Source: JACCUZ01 sp038246575 | GTDB taxonomy: Bacteria; Actinomycetota; Actinomycetes; JACCUZ01 | DNA: 64,000 bases | Direction of reading: 5' to 3' | Assembly: GCA_038246575.1 (NCBI GenBank) | Contig: JBBRVU010000004.1 | Location: 10,060-74,059, forward strand | Shown here: positions 17,340 to 25,337 of the stretch, in pieces | Numbering within the stretch: the first letter of the stretch is position 1 | Layout: every line of letters starts with the position of its first letter | Position numbers and translations under genes: made by a program | Notes under the pieces: model-generated | The model's input: only the letters and a program-made list of their open reading frames with translations | What the model was told of the DNA's origin: nothing | Databases searched by the model: none

Positions 17340-17694
17340 GACCGCAACCTCGCCGCGTCACCCGTGCGTTCGCTGTTCCTCATACACCCCTAGGCGCCAG
17401 CGAACCTGTCGAGCCGAGGGGTAGCGGCAAACAAATTCCCTCGGGTGCCAGACGAGTGCCGACGATGATCTTGATCGCGAATGAGGTCACCCCATCGGGT
17501 CGGACTGGCCCGCCGACCCTTGTTCAAGCGCCTGTTCCATGCGCGTAGACGGGACCGCTTCTACGTCGGCCAACGGTGCGAAGCGGCTCCTGATGAGATG
17601 CTGACAGATCGGTCCTCGGTGCCACCGATGGCGGCCGATCCCGCTCCCGGGCGGGTTTGGATGATCTATCCCCTTGTGTCCGCCCAACGCGCCA
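17340..17694. other. Intergenic region between relaxase and hsdM genes
   Basis: The two genes diverge here, so promoters for both should lie in this stretch. A few AT-richer patches occur (around 17400-17470 and 17660-17680), but I cannot define a reliable -35/-10 pair. No gene is supported. It is also a plausible place for oriT, since relaxase genes are often next to it, although no typical oriT hairpin was found. The large inverted repeat begins immediately after. Confidence 0.4.
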
Positions 17695-17760
17695 GACTGT
17701 CACGATGCATTCCGGACACCGGCGGGGATACGCCGGTGTCCGGACCTATCGGTGACAGTC
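17695..17760. repeat. Nested inverted repeat upstream of hsdM
   Basis: Two nested perfect inverted repeats form one 66-base structure. The inner arms are TCCGGACACCGGCG (17711-17724) and its exact complement (17731-17744), with a six-base loop, GGGATA. The outer arms are GACTGTCAC (17695-17703) and GTGACAGTC (17752-17760), with an extra GAT/ATC pairing just inside. The structure ends 19 bases before the hsdM start codon. As RNA it would be a very stable hairpin next to the ribosome binding site. As DNA it would be a large dyad suited to a dimeric regulator. No U-run follows, so it does not look like an ordinary terminator. Confidence 0.85.
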
Positions 17761-17779
17761 GCTCGAGCGGGATGGTGGC

Positions 17780-19807
17780 GTGAACGGGCTCAAGGACATG
17801 GTCGGTTTCATCTGGTCGGTGGCCGACCTGCTCCGAGGCGACTACAAGCAGTCTGAGTACGGCAAGGTCGTCCTGCCGCTGACCGTGCTGCGCCGGCTCG
17901 ACTGCGTCCTTGAGCCCACCAAGGCCGACGTGCTCGCCGCCCACACCCAGTACGCCGGCAAGATCGGAAACCTCGACCCGATCCTGATCCGCGCCTCCCA
18001 ACAGCGGTTCTTTAACACCTCGCCACTGAATTTCCCGGGTCTGCTCGCCGACCCGGAAAATCTCGCGACGAACCTGCGCACCTACATCGACGCCTTTTCC
18101 GCCGGCGCCGTTGACGTGCTCGAGAAGTACGGCTTCGACGCCCAGATCACCCGACTGGACGAAGCCGGACTGCTGTACCAGGTGGTCGCCAAGTTCGCCG
18201 ACATCGATCTGCACCCGGACAACATTTCCCAGCTGGAGATGGGCTACATCTTTGAGGAGTTGATCCGCCGCTTCTCGGAAATCAGCAACGAGACCGCGGG
18301 GGAGCACTTCACCCCACGTGAGGTTATCCGGCTCATGGTCAACCTGCTCCTCGCCGACGAGCACGACACGCTGGCTACCCCGGGCATCGTCAAGACCCTG
18401 TACGACCCTGCCTGCGGGACGGGCGGCATGCTCTCGGTGGCCGAGGACTGGGTTCGGGAGCTCAACCCCGCCGCCCGCCTCGAGGTGTTCGGGCAGGAGC
18501 TGAACGGGGAGACGTACGCCATCTGCCGCTCGGACATGATGCTGAAGGGCCAGGACCCTTCCCACATCGTGTACGGCAACTCATTCAGCCAGGACGGCCA
18601 CCCGGGGGCTCGTTTCGACTACGCGTTGGCCAACCCACCGTTCGGCGTGGAGTGGAAGAAGGTCGAGACGTTCATCAAGGACGAGGCCAAGCGCGGCCAC
18701 GCCGGGAGGTTCGGCGCCGGACTACCCCGGATCAACGACGGCTCCCTGATGTTCTTGCAGCACATGATCTCCAAGATGAAGCCCGTCTCCGAGGGCGGCT
18801 CTCGGCTGGCCATCGTGTTCAACGGCTCACCCCTTTTCAGCGGCGGCGCGGGGTCCGGCGAGTCCGAAATCCGGCGCTGGATCTTGGAGAACGACTGGCT
18901 TGAAGGCATCGTCGCCCTTCCCGACCAGCTGTTCTACAACACCAGCATCTCCACCTACTTCTGGATCTTGTCCAATCACAAGCCTGCCGAGCGCAAAGGC
19001 AAGGTAGTGCTGCTCGACGCCCGCGAGCACTTCGTGAAGACGCGAAAGAGCCTCGGGGAGAAGCGCAAGGAGATCACCCCCGAGCAGATCTCCGAGCTGA
19101 CCCAGATGTACGCCGACGCCCTCACCATCGTCGCCGACCCGGCCGCGCCCGGCCACGCGCGGGTCAAGGTGTTCGACACGACGGCGTTCGGCTACCAGCG
19201 GATCACGGTCGAGCGGCCGTTGCGGTTACGGTACGAAGTTACCGATGACACCCTCGCGATCGTCCGGACGTCGAAGGCATTCTTGGCACTTGAACGCCCA
19301 TCCACTGCACCCGCCCACCACACGCTTGATGCCGGTCACGCCGCTGAGCAAGATCGGGTGGCGATTCTGGATGCCCTGCGCGTTCTGGTGGGGACTAGAT
19401 GTTCGACGAAGAACGAGTTTCGCAAGCTACTGGGGGAGGCCCTTGAGCAGGCCGGTGTCACTCTAGGAGCCAGGCTTGAGACGGTTGTCCTCGACGCCGC
19501 GTCCGTTGCTGATCCAGAAGGCGAGATGCAGTTGGACGCCAAGGGCCGCCCCCTTGCCGATGCCGACCTACGCTTCACCGAAAACGTGCCGCTCGGTGAG
19601 GACATCGACGCATATTTTGGTCGAGTTGTTAGGCCTCATGTCTCCGACGCCTGGTTGGACCTGACCAAGACGAAGTCGGGCTACGAGATTCCTTTCACGC
19701 GGCACTTTTACGCGTATGAGCCACAGCGCGCGCTCAGCGAGGTTGACGCCGAGATCAAGCAGCTTGAGGCCGAGATCCAGAAGTTGCTCGGCGAGGTAAC
19801 CAAGTGA
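17780..19807 (+). CDS. hsdM: Type I restriction-modification methyltransferase subunit
   Basis: This 675-residue N6-adenine methyltransferase probably acts with HsdS, and in the R2M2S complex with HsdR. The N-terminal helical domain shows the typical IWSVADLLRGDYKQSEYGK. The SAM-binding motif is DPACGTGGML (about residues 210-219) and the catalytic motif is ANPPFGVEW (about 284-292). The protein is longer than minimal HsdM proteins (about 500 residues); the C-terminal 180 residues end in a coiled coil (SEVDAEIKQLEAEIQKLL). The start is a GTG with only a weak ribosome binding site, just behind a large hairpin. The GTGA overlap with hsdS marks an operon. Confidence 0.92.
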   Translation: MNGLKDMVGFIWSVADLLRGDYKQSEYGKVVLPLTVLRRLDCVLEPTKADVLAAHTQYAGKIGNLDPILIRASQQRFFNTSPLNFPGLLADPENLATNLRTYIDAFSAGAVDVLEKYGFDAQITRLDEAGLLYQVVAKFADIDLHPDNISQLEMGYIFEELIRRFSEISNETAGEHFTPREVIRLMVNLLLADEHDTLATPGIVKTLYDPACGTGGMLSVAEDWVRELNPAARLEVFGQELNGETYAICRSDMMLKGQDPSHIVYGNSFSQDGHPGARFDYALANPPFGVEWKKVETFIKDEAKRGHAGRFGAGLPRINDGSLMFLQHMISKMKPVSEGGSRLAIVFNGSPLFSGGAGSGESEIRRWILENDWLEGIVALPDQLFYNTSISTYFWILSNHKPAERKGKVVLLDAREHFVKTRKSLGEKRKEITPEQISELTQMYADALTIVADPAAPGHARVKVFDTTAFGYQRITVERPLRLRYEVTDDTLAIVRTSKAFLALERPSTAPAHHTLDAGHAAEQDRVAILDALRVLVGTRCSTKNEFRKLLGEALEQAGVTLGARLETVVLDAASVADPEGEMQLDAKGRPLADADLRFTENVPLGEDIDAYFGRVVRPHVSDAWLDLTKTKSGYEIPFTRHFYAYEPQRALSEVDAEIKQLEAEIQKLLGEVTK

Positions 19808-21045
19808 GGCCGCAGCTGGCAGTCGATGCCGCAATCACCGGCAGGCCACCGCAATGGCCAACCCGAGAGCTTCGCTGGGTGACCAGGCTGAGAACTAGAC
19901 GCAACTCTGCTGGCCTGGCCCAACCTCTCTCGTTAGCGTCGTCTGGTCGCGTCTACAAGCGAACGGTTGACGTGGATCGTCAGAGGTCCTCTGACGAGAC
20001 GACACGGAGAGGTTGGCTGGTTGAGCCAGGGGACCTCGTCGTGAATCCGATGTGGCTCATTGGCGGCGGCATCGCCGTCAGCGACATTCGAGGTGTCGTC
20101 AGCCCGGACTACCGCGTGTACCGGTTTGACGACGTAGTTCACCCCAAGTACATGCACCACCTACTTCGCAGCAAGCCGTTCATGGATCAGTACCGCCTCT
20201 ACATTCGCGCCGAAACCACGTTCGACCGCCGAGTGAGCAAGGAGGATTTCGGGTCTATTCCTGTCACTATCCCGCCGATGCGCCAACAGCAGGCCATCGC
20301 TGCCCTCCTTGACGCAGAACTGGGACGTATCGACGGTCTTATCCGGATGAGAGAGTCGCAAGTTCGTCTCCTGGAGGAGCGTTCCCAACTCGTTCTCGAT
20401 GAAGTGCTTAGCCGGTTCGGACGTAGCGTGACTCCTCTGCGGTACTTGGCTCGAATCGTGGACACGGAACATAGGACCGCGCCCCATGTACCTGAAGGCG
20501 GCCACTGGGTGGCCGGCACCGGCTCGCTGCGACAAGGTCACATCCGCAGCGAGATGCTCTACGAGACGGATCCGACTTCGTACGCTCTCTGGACTCGCCG
20601 CGGGCGTCCGACGCCAGGGGACGTGCTGCTCACCCGAGAGGCACCAGTCGGTGAGGTAGCCCTCTATCGCCGGGACGATCCAGCCGCGATCTGCATCGGC
20701 CAGCGCGTAGTCCTGGTGAAACCGTCGGAGCGCCTCCTGCCCGAGTACTTGACGTGGGTCTTGCAGGCTCCGGCCACGCGCAGATTCATCGAGGACGTCA
20801 CGCAAGGCTCGCTGCACCCCCATCTGAACATGTCTGATGTCGGACGGATACCCATTCCAGCTCCGGCCATCGACGCGCAAAACCAAACGTTATCGGAGAT
20901 CTACGCCGTGGTCGGGGGCCAGCGTCGAACGATCGCGGCGCTGAGCGCATCTGCGGTCCTGCTCCGCGAACGACGGCAGGCGGTCACGACAGCCGCCGTT
21001 CTCGGCCAGCTCGACATGCCAACCACACGGGGGGTGGCGTCGTGA
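19804..21045 (+). CDS. hsdS: Type I restriction-modification specificity subunit
   Basis: This 413-residue subunit chooses the DNA target. Two target-recognition domains can be seen (about residues 15-160 and 205-355), each followed by a conserved helical spacer. The first spacer includes LLDAELGRIDGLIRMRESQ. The second recognition domain ends in IPIPAPAIDAQNQTL, followed by the second spacer. The recognition sequence cannot be read from the protein. The start GTG overlaps the hsdM stop and its own stop overlaps the hsdR start (GTGA). The first TRD and the second are dissimilar, as expected for a bipartite asymmetric site. Confidence 0.9.
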   Translation: MRPQLAVDAAITGRPPQWPTRELRWVTRLRTRRNSAGLAQPLSLASSGRVYKRTVDVDRQRSSDETTRRGWLVEPGDLVVNPMWLIGGGIAVSDIRGVVSPDYRVYRFDDVVHPKYMHHLLRSKPFMDQYRLYIRAETTFDRRVSKEDFGSIPVTIPPMRQQQAIAALLDAELGRIDGLIRMRESQVRLLEERSQLVLDEVLSRFGRSVTPLRYLARIVDTEHRTAPHVPEGGHWVAGTGSLRQGHIRSEMLYETDPTSYALWTRRGRPTPGDVLLTREAPVGEVALYRRDDPAAICIGQRVVLVKPSERLLPEYLTWVLQAPATRRFIEDVTQGSLHPHLNMSDVGRIPIPAPAIDAQNQTLSEIYAVVGGQRRTIAALSASAVLLRERRQAVTTAAVLGQLDMPTTRGVAS

Positions 21046-24000
21046 CTCGCGCACATGTGGAGGAGAAGTTCGAGGCCGCGATCGAGGCGGAACTGCTCGC
21101 CGGCGGTTGGCTTCGAGGGTCCCCGGGGGACTTCCGGCCGGAGCTCGGCCTGGACACCACCCAGCTGTTCGCGTTCATCCGCGACACCCAGGGCAAGGAT
21201 TGGGCGAAGCTGGCCGGCTTCCACGGCGGGGACCCCGACGTCGCCCAGTGGAAGTTCGCCCAGCGGGTGGCGGCCGAGCTGGACCAGCGAGGCACGCTCG
21301 ACGTGCTCCGGCACGGGGTGACCGACCACGGCGTGAAGTTCAAGCTCGCCTACTTCGCCCCGGCGAGCACCGTCACCCCCGCCTTGGTCGCGCTGCACGC
21401 GGCGAACCGGCTCGCGGTCACCCGGCAGCTGCGCTACTCGGCCAAGACGACCGACGAGCTCGACCTGGCGCTGTTCGTCAACGGCATCCCGACCGCCACG
21501 GCCGAACTGAAGAACCCGCTCACTGGGCAGACCGTCGAGCACGCCAAGACCCAGTACCGCAAAGACCGGGACCCGCGAGAGCTGCTCTTCGCCAAGCGCA
21601 CGCTGGTCCACTTCGCGGTGGATCCCGACCTGGTGTTCCTCACGACCCGCCTAGCGGGGGCGAAGACCAGGTTCCTGCCGTTCAACCTGGGTACCGGCGG
21701 TCCGGGCAATCAGGGCGGGGCGGGCAACCCGGACACGGACGCGTCGTACCGAACGGCCTACCTGTGGCAGTCGGTGTGGGCCCGGGACAACTGGATGGAC
21801 CTGCTGCGCCGGTTCATCCACGTGGAAGACCCGGCCATGTCCGCGAAGAAAGGCGCGAAGACCACTGCCGGCGGGAAGACCCCGGTGCACTCCCGACCGC
21901 TGATCTTCCCTCGCCTGCACCAGTGGCACGCCGTCCGCCACCTGGCCGCGCACGCGGCGACCCACGGGGCGGGGCACAACTACCTGGTCCAGCACTCGGC
22001 CGGCTCGGGCAAGTCCAACACGATCGCCTGGCTGGCCCACCGGCTGTCCTCGCTGCATACCCCGGGCGAACAGTCGGCCCTCGACCCGGACGCGGCCTCC
22101 GCTGGACTGGGCGTGAACCAGAAGGTGTTCTCCAAAGTCATCGTCATCACGGACCGCCGAGTGCTGGACCGTCAGTTGCAGGACACCATCTTCCAGTTCG
22201 ACCACAAGGTCGGGGTCGTGGAGAAGATCGACAAGCGCTCCGCGCAGCTCGCTGCGGCCCTGGCCGGGGAGACCGCTCAGGTCATCATCACCACTTTGCA
22301 GAAGTTCCCCTACGTCCTGGACCAGGTCGGCAAGCTGGCAGGTTCACGCTTCGCCGTCATCGTGGACGAGGCGCACTCGTCTCAGACGGGCGAGACCGCG
22401 AAGGCCCTCAAGCAGGTCCTCACCGAGGGCGCGGACGCCGAGCTGACCGCAGACGGCGACGCCGTCCTGCTGGCCGCCGAGGTCGCCGCCGCGGTCTCCG
22501 AGGACGCAGATGACGCCTCGGACCCGCTGGTGTCCTCCGCGGTGGCCCGCGGCCGGCACGAGAACCTGTCGTTCTTCGCGTTCACCGCGACCCCCAAGGC
22601 GAAAACCCTCGAGCTGTTCGGCACGAAGGCCACCAGCCCAGCCGGAACCGTGACGATGCGCCCGTTCCACGTGTACTCGATGCGCCAGGCCATCGAGGAG
22701 GGCTTCATCCTCGACGTGCTGATGAACTACGTCACCTACGCCACCTACTACAAGCTCACCCGGACCGACCCTCAGCCCGGCACGGACGTGGACAAGCGCA
22801 AGGCCGCGGCGCACCTGGCCCGGTTTGCCTCGCTGCACCCCTCGAACATGAGCCAGCGGGCCGAGATCATCGTCGAGCACTTCCGGGCGCACACCGCCGA
22901 GCGGCTTGGGGGCCGGGCCAAGGCCATGGTGGTCACCCGGTCCCGGCTGCACGCGGTACGCACCTACGACGCCATCAAGGCCTACGTGCAGGCTCGCGGG
23001 TACACCGGCCTCGGCGCGCTGGTCGCGTTCTCGGGGACGGTCAGCGACGGCGGCGTGGAGTACACCGAGGCTTTCCTCAACGGGATCCCCGAGTCTGCTC
23101 TGCCGGACCGGTTCGGCTACACCGCCGCCGACGACCCGGGCGCCGGAACGCCTGGCGCCGAGCAAGACCGGGAGTACCACGTCCTGGCCGTGGCGGAGAA
23201 GTACCAGACCGGCTTCGACCAGCCGCTCCTGACGACCATGTACGTGGACAAGAAGCTCGAAGGCGTCAAGGCCGTGCAGACCCTGTCCCGGCTGAACCGC
23301 ACCCACCCGTTGAAATCCCAGGACGACGTCTTCGTGCTGGACTTCGCCAACGCGGCGGAGGACATCCAGGACGCGTTCCGGCCCTACTACGAGACCACGA
23401 TCGCCGAGCCGACCGACCCGAACCTGCTCTACACCGCCCAGACCGACGTGATGAGCCACGGCCTGCTCGTCGAGTCGGAGATGACCGCCTACGTGGAGGC
23501 GCTGCTCGCCACCGGCGGGGATGTCGGCACCCACGCGAAGCTGTACCAGCACACCAACCCGGCCCGGGACCGCTACGTCGCCCGACTCGAGGACGACCGG
23601 GTCAAGGCCGAGGAGTTCCGGACAGCGCTGCGCGACTTCACCCGGGCCTACGCCTTCCTCGCGCAGGTCGTACCGTTCCACGACCCGGAGCTCGAACGGC
23701 TCTACCTGTACGGCAAGGCGCTCCTCACCCGGCTTCCGCGTAGTGAGGACGCCGGGGTGGACATCGGCCAGGTGGACCTGACCCATCTGCGCATCACCAA
23801 GACCGGCCAGCACAACGTGAACCTGGGCGCCGGCGAGGGGGAGCAGCTCGTCGAGGGCTTCACCGGCGGCGGCCGTGGCCCGGAGCACGCGCCAGAGATG
23901 GCGCCGATCGAGGCGGTCATCGAGGCGCTCAACGAACGCCTCGGCGGCATCCTCACCGACGCCGACAAGGTCTGGGTCCAGCAGGCCTTGACATACGCCG

Positions 24001-24233
24001 CCGCAGACCAGGAGATCACCACCGCGGCCAAGGTCAACTCGGAGGAGAACTTCGGCTACGTCTTCGACGGGAAGTTCCAGGATCTAGTCCTGACCCGCCA
24101 CGACGCAAACGCCGAGCTGATCGGCCGGGTGTTCGCCAACGCGGACACCACCGAGTTCTTCACCCGCCTGGCACGCAAGGTCGTCTACGAGATGGCGCGG
24201 GAGGCAGCCAAAGTCGAGCCCGGATCGGCGTGA
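21042..24233 (+). CDS. hsdR: Type I restriction endonuclease/translocase subunit
   Basis: This 1063-residue subunit translocates DNA and cuts far from the site. The nuclease domain has the PD-(D/E)xK core ending in TATAELKNPLTGQ (about residues 149-161). The SF2 motor follows with a Walker A motif, HSAGSGKSNTIAW (about 318-330), and the DEAH box, VIVDEAHSSQTG (about 439-450). Further motor motifs, including FSGTVSDGG and QTLSRLNRTHP, are in place. The length is normal for HsdR, and all three hsd genes are intact and overlap, so the system should be functional. It is carried on the same element as an ArdC-like antirestriction gene. Confidence 0.93.
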   Translation: MTRAHVEEKFEAAIEAELLAGGWLRGSPGDFRPELGLDTTQLFAFIRDTQGKDWAKLAGFHGGDPDVAQWKFAQRVAAELDQRGTLDVLRHGVTDHGVKFKLAYFAPASTVTPALVALHAANRLAVTRQLRYSAKTTDELDLALFVNGIPTATAELKNPLTGQTVEHAKTQYRKDRDPRELLFAKRTLVHFAVDPDLVFLTTRLAGAKTRFLPFNLGTGGPGNQGGAGNPDTDASYRTAYLWQSVWARDNWMDLLRRFIHVEDPAMSAKKGAKTTAGGKTPVHSRPLIFPRLHQWHAVRHLAAHAATHGAGHNYLVQHSAGSGKSNTIAWLAHRLSSLHTPGEQSALDPDAASAGLGVNQKVFSKVIVITDRRVLDRQLQDTIFQFDHKVGVVEKIDKRSAQLAAALAGETAQVIITTLQKFPYVLDQVGKLAGSRFAVIVDEAHSSQTGETAKALKQVLTEGADAELTADGDAVLLAAEVAAAVSEDADDASDPLVSSAVARGRHENLSFFAFTATPKAKTLELFGTKATSPAGTVTMRPFHVYSMRQAIEEGFILDVLMNYVTYATYYKLTRTDPQPGTDVDKRKAAAHLARFASLHPSNMSQRAEIIVEHFRAHTAERLGGRAKAMVVTRSRLHAVRTYDAIKAYVQARGYTGLGALVAFSGTVSDGGVEYTEAFLNGIPESALPDRFGYTAADDPGAGTPGAEQDREYHVLAVAEKYQTGFDQPLLTTMYVDKKLEGVKAVQTLSRLNRTHPLKSQDDVFVLDFANAAEDIQDAFRPYYETTIAEPTDPNLLYTAQTDVMSHGLLVESEMTAYVEALLATGGDVGTHAKLYQHTNPARDRYVARLEDDRVKAEEFRTALRDFTRAYAFLAQVVPFHDPELERLYLYGKALLTRLPRSEDAGVDIGQVDLTHLRITKTGQHNVNLGAGEGEQLVEGFTGGGRGPEHAPEMAPIEAVIEALNERLGGILTDADKVWVQQALTYAAADQEITTAAKVNSEENFGYVFDGKFQDLVLTRHDANAELIGRVFANADTTEFFTRLARKVVYEMAREAAKVEPGSA

Positions 24234-24672
24234 AGGCGAGAAGCGAAGTCCGGGTTCAAGGGGCGGTCTGCCCGGAGGGTTGCCCCCGTCGGACACCGCG
24301 GCTTGGGCGTCCAAGTGCGGGTGGAGCGGCCGCGCGCTCACCGGTTCGCTCCAGAAGTCGGGCGGTCACAACCAAGAAACTCGCTTCCCAGTTCGGCACC
24401 CGGCGCTGCGCGAGAGTCCTGCGCCGACGAAGATCGCGGCATTCCCTACCTCGGCGGCAGCTCCGAAAGTGTCGATTAGCTCAAGGCCAGTGACGGGCAC
24501 GTGTCAAGTATCGCCGAGCGGCGCCGCCAACCAGACTCTTCAGGCCCAGCAGGAGCGGCGTCAGTAGTGGGCTACTCGCAAGCCCTCATAGGTGGCGGAT
24601 GGCGCCGCCGGGACTGGCGGCTTACGTAATTGATCGACGCATTGCGCCGGCGACCTATGCGTCAGTCGTTCG
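24234..24672. other. Non-coding stretch after hsdR
   Basis: No open frame here has a ribosome binding site, a domain or believable composition. No clear terminator hairpin with a T-run was seen. The stretch probably represents eroded DNA between the R-M operon and the cpaF fragment that follows. Confidence 0.45.
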
Positions 24673-24834
24673 TTGAACTGGGTCAACGAGCCGACCAAGG
24701 CGTTCATCGCCCGCCACGGCGTACACGAGGTGACCACGACCATCCTCGGGGCGGACGAGGTGCGCGACCTGGTTGAGAAGATGCTGAAGTCGTCCGGACG
24801 CCGGGTCGATCTCTCGACCCCCTTCATCGAGGCG
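24673..24834 (+). pseudogene. 5' fragment of cpaF/tadA-type secretion ATPase gene
   Basis: About 50 codons read NWVNEPTKAFIARHG, then LGADEVRDLVEKMLKSSG and RRVDLSTPFIEA. These match the part of CpaF/TadA ATPases just before the DAMLPDGSRLHVV segment. The reading then loses family resemblance. No upstream start region or downstream ATPase core (Walker A) remains. The next piece of the same family, in the same orientation and starting at the exact point where this one stops, lies at 33491-33562. The fragment is not expected to make a functional protein. Confidence 0.6.
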
Positions 24835-25337
24835 AATAGCCGAATGGGATACGTCCAGCAAGGTTCCTACCTTGCGATGGGCCGCCGCGCACCGCGCGCC
24901 ACCGTCGACGCCCGGTGGGGCGATCGACGTGCTGGTCGCGCATCTGAAAGTCAGAAGCTCGTGACGTACCTGACCACGAAGGACGAAGGTGAACAGGCCC
25001 GGTACACGGCGTACGCGCTGTCCTGCCGCGCCGCCGAAGCCACCACCGACGGCTTCTCCCAGCGGCCGAGTCCGCTGAGGTTGGTGCGGCCGCCGCGGAG
25101 CTGATCGCCTCGGCACGCCGCATCGCCGGAACAGCCATGTACGCGGCGGAAGGCCGAACCCATCACCACGGACGCCAACATGATCATCCCATCTGAGTTG
25201 GTCGACCCCTCCAGGCTGCTGTCCACGAGGATGAGTACGCCCGCGCGGTGAGCGCGCACTTGGACCGGTTGGCCCCGTGGTGGACCCGGTGACGGACGTA
25301 CGGGCCGGCGGCGAGGGCCGCGGAAATCTCAGATGGA
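24835..25337 (+). other. Decayed DNA with protein-like patches
   Basis: No intact gene is supported. Protein-like patches in different forward frames, such as DEGEQARYTAYALSCRAAEA (24984-25043) and AELIASARRIAGTAMYAAEG (about 25095-25155), read as one decayed gene with at least one frameshift. I do not recognise the family. The stretch ends at the stop codon of the oppositely oriented giant helicase gene at 25338. Confidence 0.35.

Noticed and set aside
15711..17393. A 560-codon plus-strand frame opposite the relaxase gene
   Set aside because: Long antisense frames are expected opposite high-GC genes. It is rich in Gly/Arg/Pro/Gln, lacks a domain, and the relaxase motifs are on the other strand.
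22344..23888. A 514-codon minus-strand frame inside hsdR
   Set aside because: Composition (Val/Gly/Leu/Arg/Gln-rich) and position make it an antisense artefact of hsdR.
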